The notes under the pieces are model-generated. The model saw nothing but the letters and a program-made list of their open reading frames with translations. It made no database searches and had not been told where the DNA came from. 64,000 nt of DNA from Rhynchospora pubera (taxonomy: Eukaryota; Streptophyta; Magnoliopsida; Poales; Cyperaceae), in NCBI GenBank assembly GCA_028095005.1, contig CM051459.1:111697431-111761430 (forward strand), written 5' to 3'. Positions 48,801-60,040 of the stretch are shown here, in pieces. The stretch's first letter is position 1; each line of letters opens with the position of its first letter. The position numbers were made by a program, and so were the translations under genes.

Positions 48801-51800
48801 TAAGCATAATTATCATGTATAATCCAACATTTTTGAATGAATAATGTATGAATCAAATTATAGACAGTATAAAGAGTTTAAATATAGATTATTGTGATGA
48901 AATGACTTAGAATCAATCCAGAAATGACTAAAATGCTCAAATGATGCTCATAATTGCATTTTTTGCAATTTTATGCGTAATTAACATGTATAATTCAATC
49001 TTTTTGAATAAATAACATATGAATAATATTATGGACAGTATAAAGGATTTAAATGTAGACTATTGCGATAAAATGTCTCAGAATCAAGCCAGAAACAACT
49101 AGAATGCTTAAATGAATCTCAGAATTGCATTATTTGCACTTTGTATGCTTAATTACCATGTATTATCCAATCTTTTTTAATTAAAAGGAATTATCCAATC
49201 TTAATTACCATGTATTATCCAATCTTTTTGAATGATGCTGAGAATTGTATCACTTGCAGTTTATAAGTGTAATTACCATGTATAATCTAATATTTGTTAA
49301 TAAATAACATATGAATCATATTCTAGACAGTATAAAGAGTATAAATGTAGATTATTATGATGAAATGACTTAGAATGAATTTAAAAATGATTGAAATGCT
49401 CATATGATTCTCAAAATTGCATTACTTGCACTTTATATGCGTAATTACACAGTATAATCCAATATTTTTGAATAAATAACATATGAATCATATTCTAGAC
49501 AGTATAAAAAGTTTAAATGTAGATTATTTTGATGAAATATCCTGGAATAAATTCAAAAATGATTGAAATGCTTAAAAGATGCTCAGAATTCCATTATTTG
49601 CAATTTATATGCGTAATTATCTTGTACAATCCCATCTTTTTGAATGAATAACATATGAATCATATTCTAAACAGTATAAAGAGTTTAAATGTTGATTATT
49701 GTGATAAAATAACCTGGAATGAATCCGGAAACGGTTGAAATTCTCAAATGATGCTCAGAATTGCATTATTAGCTGTTTATATGCGTAATTACCATGTATA
49801 ATCCAATCTTTTTGAATAAATAACATATGAATCATATTCTAAAAAATATAAAGATTTTAAATGTCGATTATTGTGATGAAATATTTTGGAATGAATCCAG
49901 AAACGATTGAAATGCTCAAATGATGGTCAGAATTGCGTTATTTGAAATTTATATATGTAACTACCATTCATAATCCAATCTTTTTGAATTAATAACATAT
50001 GAACCATATTCAGGACAGTTTAAATAGTTGAAATGAAAATTATAGTGACGAAATGACTTAGAATGAATCCAGAAATGATTGAAATGCTCATAAGATGCTC
50101 AGAATTGCATTACTTGCACTTTATATGCGTAATTACCATGTATAATCCAATCTCTTTGAATAAATAACATATGAATCATATTCTAAACAGTATAAATAGT
50201 TTAAATGTAGATTATTTTGATGAAATATCTTGGAATAAATTCAAAAACGATTGAAATTCTTAAAAGATGCACAGAATTGCATTATTTGCAATTTATATGC
50301 ATAATTATCATGTATAATCCAATCTTTTTTAATAAATAATATATGAATCATGTTCTTAATAGTAAAAAGAGTTTAAATGTAGATTATTGTGATAAAATAA
50401 CTTGGAATGAATCCAGGAACAATTGAAATGCTCAAATGATGCTCAGAATTGCATTATTTGCAATTTATATGCATAATTATCTTGTATAAACCAATCTTTT
50501 TTAATAAATAACATATGAATCATATTATAGACAGTATAAAAGTGTTTAAAAGTAGATTATTGTGATGAAATGACTTAGAATGAATCCAAAAATGATTGAA
50601 ATACTCAAATGATGCTCAGAATTGCATTACTTGCACTTTATATGCGTATTTACATTGTATAATCCAATCTTTTTGAATAAATAACATATGACTCATATTC
50701 TTGACAGTATAAAGTGTCTAAATGTAGATTATTGTGATGAAATCTTGCAATGAATCCAGAAACGATTGAAATGCTCAAATGATTCTTAGAATTGCATTAT
50801 TTGCACTTTATATGTGTAATAACCATGTATAATCCAATCTTTTTGAATAAATAGCATATGAATCATATTCTTGACAGTATAAAGAGTGTAAATATAGATT
50901 ACTGTGACGAAATATCTTGGAATGAATGCAGAGATGATTTAAACGCTTAAATGATGCTTAGAATTGCATTATTTGCACTTTATGTGCGTAATTACCATGT
51001 ATAATCTAATCTTTTTGAATAAATAACATATGAATCATATCTAGACAGTATAAAATATTTAATTGCAAATTATTGCGATGAAATGAGTTAGAATGAATCC
51101 AGAAACGATTGAAATGCTCAAATGATGCTCAGAATTGCATTACTTGCACGTTATGCTTAATTACCATGTATAAACCAATATTTTTAAATAAATAACGTAT
51201 GAATCATATTCTAGATAGTGTAAAGAGTATAAATATAGATCATTGCGATGAAATTAATTAGAATGAATTCAGAAAGGATTGAAATGCTCAAATGATGCTC
51301 AGAATTGCATTATTTGCACTTTATATGCGTAATTACCATGTATAATCCAATCGTTTTGAATAGCTAACATATGAATCATATTCTTGACAGTATGAAGAGT
51401 TTATATGTAGATTATTATGAAAAAATATCTTGGAATGGATCCAGAAACGATTAAAATGCTTAAATGATGCTCAGAATTGCATTATTACTGTTTATATGCG
51501 TAATTACCATGTATAGTCCAATATTTTTGAATAAATAACATATGAATCATATTCTAGAGAATATAAAGAGTTTAAATGTCGATTATTGTGATGAAATAAC
51601 TTGAAATGAATCCAGAAATGAATGAAATGCTCAAATGATGCTCAGAATTGCATTATTCATACTTTATATGCGTAATTACCATGTATAATCCAATCTTTTT
51701 GAATAAATAATATATGAATCATATTCTAGCCAGTATAAAATATTTAAATATAGATTATTGAGATGAAATAACTTAGAATGAATCCAAAAACGATTGAAAT

Positions 51801-51980
51801 GCTCAAATGATGCTCTAAATTGCATTAGCTGCACTTTATATGTTTAATTACCATGTATAATCCAATCTTTTTGAATAAATAACATATAAATCATTTTCTA
51901 GACAATATAAAGAGTATAAAGGTAGATTATTACGATGAAGTGACTTAGAATGAATCCAGAAACGATTGAAATGCTCAAAT
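42845..51980. repeat. Tandem satellite array, ~171-bp monomer, about 53 copies
   Basis: A head-to-tail array of about 9.1 kb. I counted a consensus of about 171-172 bp, with landmarks in order: GTAGATTATTGTGATGAAAT, GAAACGATTGAAATGCTCAA, CAGAATTGCATTATTTGCAC, TTACCATGTATAATCCAATC, AATAACATATGAATCATATT, GACAGTATAAAGAGTTTAAA. Units differ by roughly 10-20% and many carry small indels. There are no ORFs. The monomer is very AT-rich and about one nucleosome long, as in many centromeric or subtelomeric plant satellites. I do not recognise the family. Confidence 0.95.
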
Positions 51981-52459
51981 GTTGTTGGAGGCCTTAGCAT
52001 GAAAGAAAGCAATATTTTTGTCCCCTTCTAATCCCCACTTGAAAGAAGATCTTTTTGATCGAGGCAAAAATCTAGGTCAAATAAATAACATTGTTTACTG
52101 TTCTCAAAAGCTAGAAGGTTTGATTTTGTTTGGTTTTGGGTGTAACAAATAGCAAATAAAGGAACCTAAATTAAATTGCAAGTAAATAGATGTTTTTGAA
52201 GGTTATATGAATTTAATATGCAAAAGTATGCCTTAGGGAATGAGTTTCATCTGTGATTAGGTCATGGAGTGTCAACTCTTTGACTTTCGTCGCTGGAATT
52301 GACGAATGCGATGGACAGAGCCACCATTCGGCCTACCATTCGGCTAGGATAGGTCGAACAGACACCCGAATGGCTGTTCTGGATAACGCATACTCCACGT
52401 AAATGTTGGTTTCCAAATCCATACTTAATACTACGTGTTGTGAAGGGTTGAGTGATAGT
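51981..52459. other. Unassigned segment between satellite and copia copy E2
   Basis: The satellite stops abruptly at CTCAAAT|GTTGTTGG. The following 480 bp are less AT-rich around 52290-52400, with a short repeat (CCATTCGGCCTACCATTCGG). No ORF, RNA gene or element ends were recognised; it could be a fragment of another retrotransposon. Confidence 0.4.
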
Positions 52460-53567
52460 TGTTAGAGTTATGTCCTAGAAGTCAATAATTTAATGACTTA
52501 ATTATTAGTTTATGTTTTTGGATGATATTTTATCATCTGTTCCTAGGTTTATTATTGACAGATCATTCAGGTTGAGGATCTGAATTGTAGATCTCTGTGG
52601 ATCATTCTTTAGAATGACAATAATAAATCTAAACGGTCCATAATCTTGATAATTAACAAGGAACATTAATTATCATATAAGATTAGTATGCAAGTTAAGT
52701 GATGATTAAGTTCTACAAATCATAGGTAAAGAGTTACCAACTTAATTGCATATGTATATGTTATGGAACATAGTACAGGACTTGACCCAACGAAATAAAC
52801 ATATGGATTGTGTTATGTGTCATTGTTTATTTCGTTATGATTTTGGTTCTAAGTTTGAGATGATTATCTTTTCCACATGAGGATAGGTTCTATAAATCTC
52901 GTCTACCGCTGATTCCCGTTAAGGGCTGCTATACGGACTTGATTTACGTTCTCTTGAATTGTGCGGGGAAAAGCTAATCATCAAGAAAACCGTATGTCCC
53001 TCATTAATTCACTTAGTGAGTGACGATATCTGTTTGGGCCCCTTGATGGAGTTGGATCGTATGCGCGCAACTAAGTGATCAACTCTAGATCAAGAAACGT
53101 ATAATCTGCAAGAATGACACATTCCTATCTTGGATTATACGATGATATCGTGAGACATAAGAATCAAAATAGAGATATACCTTTATTCTCTTATGCAGGA
53201 TTGAAATATTGTAGCTGTACACTATTTATGCGAATTGGGAATCATAACGTGTTGCTAGATACCGCTTATGATTATTGGAATTAAATAGCGATTTAACTCC
53301 ATGTCCAACGTAGCATAAATCATCAAAGGGTCACACAAAATTGGTGTTTTAACCATGCGTGCATTATTTATTTATTTGCAATAATTGGTATTGCAAAATA
53401 TGATAAGTTGATTAATTAATTAAATAGCGTTATAGACCGTTATAATTAATTAAATCAAAGGGATCATATAGAAATAAATTAATGCATTATCTAATCCCTA
53501 AATAATTATTATTAAGTTAATAATTATTTATTTCAACACATATGCATATTAAAAGGCTTTAATTAAA

Positions 53568-53709
53568 GGGAAAATTTTTTCTGTGCCACTCAAAAGTCGC
53601 GAAATTGAGCTTTTGCCACTCAAAAACTGAATCTTTGAATTTTGCCACCCAAAAAGAAGGACACTCTTCTGTTATTGCCACTTTGGACTTTTTTATAATA
53701 AAAACAACA
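53568..53709 (+). repeat. Left terminal inverted repeat of the MULE
   Basis: 142 bp from GGGAAAATTTTTTCTGTGCC to TTATAATAAAAACAACA. I see only two mismatches with the right TIR (third base, and GAATTTT against GGATTTT). The internal repeat unit TTTGCCACYCAAAAA occurs twice within it. Confidence 0.93.
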
Positions 53710-53750
53710 AAATCCAAAATTCTGTGACCGTTCTACCCTCGTTCGAATTT

Positions 53751-53872
53751 AACCCAGTCGCAATCTAACCCAGTCGCATTCGCAATCTAACCCAGTCGAT
53801 TTTACTTTTCTTCTCTTCTCTTCTCTCCCTGTCGATCGATGAACCCTAAACCCTAACCCAGTCGCAATCTAA
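53751..53872 (+). repeat. Subterminal AACCCAGTCG repeats of the MULE
   Basis: AACCCAGTCG occurs four times (three between 53751 and 53800, one near 53855), three of them followed by CAATCTAA-like sequence. On the right side the complement CGACTGGGT appears near 57238-57246, and CTGGGCTAGGGTTTC occurs in a tandem of ~70-bp units at 57056-57190. The position suggests transposase-binding or promoter repeats, which is inference only. Confidence 0.6.
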
Positions 53873-54360
53873 ATTGCTAGTTCCAAACCTCACTCTTCTC
53901 TCCTCCCGCCTGAATCGCTATCCTCGGTCATCCGTCTCCTTAGGCGACGAACCGCTGCATCGCTGTTCATCCGTCTCCTCCTGCTTGAATCGCTGTTCAT
54001 CTCTCTCAGGTATGTCGTCCTTCCGTCGTGTAGTTTTGGAAAAGTTTTGAAAAAGTTTTATAGAGAAAAAAACTTACTGTCAGTATTTCTTCTTGGGAAA
54101 ATTTCCTTCCTTCCGTCAGTATTTCTTCTTACTGTCATGTATTTTTGGAAATTTTTTTTTTTAGAATAGGCTATTATTTCAATGTTGTTTGATTCTTAAT
54201 GTCATGTAGAACTTTTTCACGTTGTTTGATTGATCAATTTTTCAACAGATTGATCAATTTTTGAAGAGACTATGTTTTGTCACTGTCCTAGCCTGATTGA
54301 ACTAATATCAATTTTTTCGCTGTTGTTTTGTTTTGTTCAGAAAAAAAAAAACTTCAACTA

Positions 54361-55438
54361 ATGGCCGAAACTACCAAGTGGAGTGGTACAAACTGCGGCA
54401 GTGAACCATCACCTAGTCCTACTGTGGCTGGTGGCAGTCAGAGTCAAAGAAGAAGTTCCGAAGGGTGCAATATTCCTGGTACTGAAAACCAAGAGGAGCA
54501 TTTCAATGAGCAGATTGTTGATGCGGAAGGGGAACGAATGTATCTATCTAATGGTGATGATGTAGTCGCTCCTCTGGATGTTTCAAACGAGTCAATTGAA
54601 GAAGTGGAAACTGATTTGGAACCAACTATACTTCCTGATAATGAACACAATGTGGTATACGATCCTGATAATCCAAGGATAGAACTTAATGCATTATTTC
54701 CCGACGTTGAGGCATTTAGAAAATCTTTAAGGCATTTTGCTATCAAAACTGATTTTGAATATACCACATTGAAGTCTGACAAGACAAGGTTCATGGCCAA
54801 ATGCGCTTATCCGGGTTGTCCTTGGAAGATTCGAGCTTTTAGGCTTCGAGATGATAACAAAACATTCAAGGTATAGTACATGAGCATTTCTGTTATTTGA
54901 GCATTTATGTTATTTGAGAAGTTACAGTACATGAGTAAATTCTGTTATTTGAGAAGAATCAACAGAATAGCTACAAGCATAAAAACTGATCCAAGTAAAA
55001 ATGTTATTTGAGAAGAATCAACAGAATAGCTACAAGCATAAAAACTGATCCAAGTAAATGTTATTTGAGAAGAATAGACTATGATATCTAAGTCTTGGGT
55101 ATCGGATAGGGCTGCAGATTTCTTAAGGAGAAATCCATCAGCTGGAGCAAAGGCGGTGCAAGATCAACTAGTCAACCAATTTCATGTAAACTTGAATTAT
55201 GGTAAAGCTTGGGCCGGAAGGGCTGTTGCTCTTGTAGGCCTCCAAGGTTCCTGGGAGAGTAGCTTCAAATTGGCGCACAACTTCAAAGCAGAGTTGAAGA
55301 ATAAATGTCCCGGTAGCATCGTTGTACTGTGTTCATTCAATTTCCTTTAATTTTGTCTTTTTTGTAACCTAACCTATTTTGGTTTTTAAATGCAGGAAGA
55401 GAAGGCCAAAAACCAATCCTGCAACTCAAACTATTTGA
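54361..55438 (+). pseudogene. MuDR-family transposase remnant, catalytic domain deleted
   Basis: The first exon (ATG 54361, donor at about 54870) encodes an acidic, S-rich N-terminus. The plant MuDR N-terminal domain follows: FPDVEAFRKSLRHFAIKTDF, then RFMAKCAYPGCPWKIRAFRL. A second block at 55084-55320 carries the next conserved piece (AKAVQDQLVNQFHVNLNYGK, then AWAGRAVAL, then a SIV motif). The DDE catalytic core and SWIM zinc finger that should follow are absent. After a short intron-like stretch a tail-like RPKTNPATQTI and stop (TGA 55436-55438) resembles a transposase C-terminus. A ~65-bp tandem duplication at about 54935-55075 lies between the two blocks. Confidence 0.8.
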
Positions 55439-56362
55439 TGATGATTTCATAGTGAAAGTTTGTCTATTGGAAATTTGGATGTATTTTGAGAAAAAACCAA
55501 TCAATGTAATCATGTAACTTAGATGCTATTTTGGATGTATGATGTTCGTTTATGTTTCAGAGATAGATTCTGATGATGATTAGTAATAGGTAGTATTATT
55601 TTGATACAATCAATGTTAGTGCTATTATGATGTTTATGTAACAGTTCATTCTGATGCTATCTTTAGTTGTTGTTTGTCTTCTTTATTATTAATTTATCTG
55701 GCACTTGTGTTTTTTCTGGTGTAGGTATGAGTTATAGAAATGTCATGTCATTCTATTCTATTTTATTTTCCAAGAGTAATGGTACGGGTTTTGTATTGGG
55801 AAAATTTGTGTCATTTACACATATTTAGGTTTGGCCATATACTATTGTACAGCTATATATAATTTGTAATTGGTACTGGGACAGTGCAAATTTAAAGAGT
55901 AATGTATAATTATCTAGAACAAAGTCCCAATTATCTAGAGCTGCTATATACACAAAAGCTAACTAAGCTATAGAGAGAGCTGCTAAGCTAAGTACACAAG
56001 ATGGGAGCAGGTACTGAACTGGTACCGATATCAAAGCATGTCTGTTTTCATATCCTGCCCCTGTCATGAACCCCAGCTTGCGTTTTTGTTGTTGTTTTAG
56101 TCATCAAAGCAGGTACCGAACTGGTACCAGATACAAAAGGAAGAAAAAAAAAACAACAAGCAGTACACACCTTAACTCATAAGTAATCTAATACATATCT
56201 ATCCAAAATGAAGTAAACACATCAACAACATACAAAGCCAAATAATACATATTTGAAAATTTTGAACTTAATACACAACAACATAGCTAAGTAATAGAGC
56301 AATCCCTAAATTCCCTCAAATTTAAAGACTTACAATCCCTAAATTCCCTCAAATTTAAAGAG

Positions 56363-56996
56363 TTACATCTCCATTCCTATAACTAGAATCACAAGAGCAA
56401 TCACCACAACTAATAGAGCAATAATCACATACATATGATTATGCAGTTTGATGTTGATATTATCCAGTGATGTAACAAGCGCTTCAATCTGACGGCCATC
56501 ATCTTCAGATTTCTTCTTCAATTCATCTATTAGTTTGATTAATTGAGATTCCAGTGTACCAACTATCTCAACTAACTCAGATTCGATGGCTGGTGTTACA
56601 ACATTTGCATTTGCAATTTTTCTTAGATGGATCAAATAAGCATCTTCCCACTTCCCGAAGTTGCACCTAGTAGCCTTTTAGGGAAAAAAAATCAAAATAG
56701 ATATGTGAATATTATTGTGCTGCACCAATCGAGAAATTTCAGAAAGCATCCAGAATCCAGAAATGAATAAAAATAGTGAAATTTCATTTCTCTAAGTGTC
56801 AATGTCAATTTGATGCCATTGAAAACAAAACAAACAAAAAAAAATGGTTTGAGCATTTATTTACCTTGTTTGAGCATTTATAAAACACTCTCTCTGGATT
56901 CAATTTTGTTCTGCTCACAAATTTTTTCACTCGGACACCACAGTCGGGGCATGGCGCGAGGGGTAACTCCTCACTTCCACCTGGCTGAAGGTCCAC
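56363..56996 (-). CDS. GRF zinc-finger protein with coiled coil and C-terminal membrane segment
   Basis: Two exons, 56996-56865 and 56674-56363, joined in frame, 147 residues, no lesion. A GRF-type zinc finger fills residues 12-60 and is split by the intron: CPDCGVRV, then SRTKLNPERVFYKCSNK, then RCNFGKWED. A heptad-like region follows (about 75-115; ESELVEIVGTLESQLIKLID). The hydrophobic segment YVIIALLVVVIALVILVIG sits at the very C-terminus, like a tail anchor. Such GRF/coiled-coil/TM proteins are common in repeat-rich plant genomes. Function is unknown; GRF fingers in other proteins bind single-stranded DNA or RNA. It lies inside a MULE, convergent with the transposase remnant, so it is either a captured host gene or an element-encoded accessory. 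Confidence 0.75.
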
Positions 56997-57334
56997 GCTC
57001 GACGAGACGGTTTCTGATCAGCTAGATTGATGATGCATTTAAGGTAATCGATTCTTCACCCAGCTAGGGTTTCGCAAGGGGACGGAGTGTGGAGTAGTGG
57101 ACGAAGCCTGGGCTAGGGTTTCACAAGGGGAAGGAGTGTCGCAAGTGGACGGAGGTGGAGTGGTGGACGAAGCCTGGGCTAGGGTTTCATCTCATCTGGG
57201 TTAGAGAGACGAGGGACAGAAGAGTTGAAGAGTAAATCGACTGGGTCTGGATCTGGGTTCGGAAATCAACCGAGTCGATTGACGAATGGGTTCAGGGGTA
57301 GAATGGTCACAAAAAATAGATTTGTTGTTTTAAA

Positions 57335-57476
57335 TGTTGTTTTTATTATAAAAAAGTCCAAAGTGGCAATAACAGAAGAGTGTCCTTCTTTTTGGGTGGC
57401 AAAATCCAAAGATTCAGTTTTTGAGTGGCAAAAGCTCAATTTCGCGACTTTTGAGTGGCACAGAAAAAATTTTTCC
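57335..57476 (-). repeat. Right terminal inverted repeat of the MULE
   Basis: 142 bp, reverse-complement partner of 53568-53709. It begins at the outer end GGAAAAATTTTTTCTGTGCC (read on the minus strand). Confidence 0.93.
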
Positions 57477-58017
57477 TTAATTAAATAGTTAATTAAAAGC
57501 CCAATAGGGAACCAAATTGGGAGCAACAAGAAAGGGCCATTTAATGATTGATTGAGTGGACCCATAATGCAAAACACATAGCCCATAGAGGCCCATAATG
57601 TGGCCGGCCTTGTGTGGAGGTAGGTGGGTGGCAATGTTGTAATTAGATGGTGAGAGGTAGGTAGGGTTAGCACACTATATAAAGAGTTGTATGGTTGCAA
57701 ATCCCCCTCTCTCTCTCTCTCTTCCCACATACCCTAGCCGCCCCCCCCTTTGTGGTAGGCGCCTCCTCCCTCTTCTCTCCCTATTGCTCATGTGTTGAGC
57801 CCCATTCTTCCTCAAATTGATTAGTTGATTTGCTAGAAGAACGGGTTTCCTAAGGATTAGTCATATCCTCCAAGGCTACTAGCATAGCTCTTGTTGAGGA
57901 TTTGGTTAATACCAAGTGGACTCGAGGAGATTCGACAAGGAGGCCGAAGGAGCAAGCACCACCTTCATCTAGCCGTGGTTCGAGTCCCCTTGATCACGAT
58001 ATCAAGGGAGGTACATC

Positions 58018-60040
58018 TTTGCTGTCTGGAAATGGTATTTTCTGTGTTGTTTCGCATTTTTCGCTTTGATAAGTTCTCTGAAAGTTTTTTTCATCTACAT
58101 GAAAGTTGTAGATCTGTGGATTTTGATTCTTTTGGCGTTAGATTCACATTTTTCTGAATTAGTATGGATTTATTGTGAATAAAATGGCGACAGTGCGCAG
58201 AACCAGTTTCTGCTCGTACTGTCCTGTTTGAATGGCTTGAAAGATTTATATTTTGAATATAAGTACCAGTGTTCTATGGCTAGAATCAAAGAGGACTTGA
58301 AACTCTTTCTGAGCATGTATAGTTTGTTGCATGACTCGGATTAATTTGTGGGTTTTCAAGTATGAAAAGGAAGATCTTGTCAGATCCAGTTTATTGAGCA
58401 AATCGATTGTTCTAATAAACTGTACCAACTGAGAACTCCTTTAAAAATTCTGTTTAAATTGAGTTGTTCTATTTTGAGTTAGGATTCCAGGAAAATTAAT
58501 TTCATAATTTTTCGTGGAAGTTTGGACCTTCAACTAGGTTAAAACATTTCGATCGACAGTCTGTTCCAGTACAGAATTTGTTGATTGTTTAGTATGTAAC
58601 TCGAACTTTTTGAACTGAACTTGGTGTTTTTCTTTTCATGGATAGTTAGCCTATAGACTAAACTAGTTTTTCTATGTATATTGTATATATAAAAAACTGA
58701 TTAGAAGGTGGTCTAACAGACCAAATGGTTGAGAGGATAAGCTGAAAATCTCATAACGGTGTTTCGTGCACTTGTAAGAGATTTGTCATTTTTTATTCTC
58801 CCAGATGGTTTAAGATCTCTTCTTGAAATTTTTACTGGTAATCACAACTATGATAAGGAGCTTAAGTAATTTATTTGAGAATTTTTGGAGACCCTTAACT
58901 ATTGATTTTGTTGGATTCCATTAGTTACGTGTTTTAATAAATTACTGTTTTTCTAAGTATTCAAATTAGTTGAAAACAATTAGAAAACTCCTTGTTTGAT
59001 CTCCTTTCAGTTATGGGGTGTTGAAAGAACTTTCTAAATGAATTTAAACAAGTTTTGTTGTTTAAAATTGAGGATTTGTACACGGAATTTACTTATGGCA
59101 AACGATACGCAAAGATGCTTGAAAATTGTTAATTGGAAACAAAGTGCTTGTATGTGCTAACTTTGTTTTGTAGGTGGATAGTGGATTTAGTATGGCTCAA
59201 GACTCAATGCCTTGTGGTTATAATTTGAATGCATGTGTGAATGTTTGTAATGCGGCCTTTGGTGCCATTAATTAATTAATTTGTTGATTAATTTTAATGT
59301 AACTTGTGTGGCTTGCATGCCCCTAAGGCTAGGATGGGAATAGGATATTTTCACATGTAATTTTGTTCCTTTATTTTATATAGGATTTAGATCCTTATAG
59401 AATTTAGTGGGAGGGACAAGGATTAGATTAGTTTTGCTTCATGGACGATGTGGCGAAACTAATGCAAGCGGGAGCCATACAAACCCACAACTATGAGATG
59501 CTTATATGTGATTGCTTGTGATTGCTATGAATTGTCATAGGCTAGGTATGGGTGTATGATTAAACGACCACCAAACAAGTGTCATATGATTGATAGTCCC
59601 AACTAAAACTCGATTAAGTTAAATCACCCTCCTTCTCTCTATCCCCTTCACGCCGATTGTCACTCATGGCGCGGTCCGCCCAAGCGGACGTCATGGTTGC
59701 CAATTCGGTAGTCGGGGTGCAAATAGCTAAGATTTGCAAGGAGCAAATAGTGAGAGGTTACTTTTCGATGGACCCAACTAGAGTTTGGACATCGGGGCGA
59801 AGTTTGTAAATATACTTAGATATTCACAAACCAAGAATCATGTGGAACGATATGATTGGTTGGAGAACATATCTTGTCTAATTAAGTAGGGTGACGTGCC
59901 ATAGCAGGCTCTACTTGATGAAAACAGGGATCTTGGAAAACCAACTACATTTGGGACATTAAATAAATGTAGTGGGAGTTTTATTTGTTATAAATAAAAT
60001 AATTGCATAAACTAAATGACCTTAAATGATTTTGTTATAG
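58018..60040 (+). other. Leader region of copia copy E2, well conserved
   Basis: It matches the E1 leader (16209-18298, opposite strand) at roughly 90% by eye over most of its length, for example CTGCTCGTACTGTCCTGTTT and TCTAATAAACTGTACCAACT. It ends TTTGTTATAG just before an ATG at 60041, in the same place as the E1 gag start. No sizeable sense ORF. Confidence 0.85.

Larger units (their letters stand above)
53568..57476. mobile_element. Mutator-like element (MULE) with long TIRs and two genes
   Basis: 3909 bp. A perfect 9-bp TSD TTAATTAAA flanks it (53559-53567 and 57477-57485). The 142-bp TIRs are nearly identical. Internal content: a MuDR-type transposase remnant (+, 54361-55438) and a GRF zinc-finger gene (-, 56996-56363) pointing toward each other. 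The catalytic part of the transposase is missing, so the element is non-autonomous. It inserted into the E2 LTR after E2 itself had inserted. The near-identical TIRs suggest a fairly young insertion. Confidence 0.93.
52460..58017 (+). repeat. 5' LTR of copia copy E2, interrupted and 3'-truncated
   Basis: LTR sequence at 52460-53567 and 57477-58017 aligns with the E1 LTR in the opposite orientation. A TATA-box candidate TATATAAA lies at 57676-57683. The part homologous to the last ~150 bp of the E1 LTR is deleted. The MULE at 53568-57476 with its TSD explains the interruption. Confidence 0.85.

Noticed and set aside
42845..51980. Regular repeats considered as a CRISPR-like array
   Set aside because: The whole unit repeats with no unique spacers, the unit is ~171 bp, and the genome is a plant; it is a satellite.
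53844..53860. AACCCTAAACCCTAACCC-like sequence resembling a telomere repeat
   Set aside because: Only two to three imperfect units within the MULE subterminal region; too short for an interstitial telomere and explained by the AACCCAGTCG repeats.
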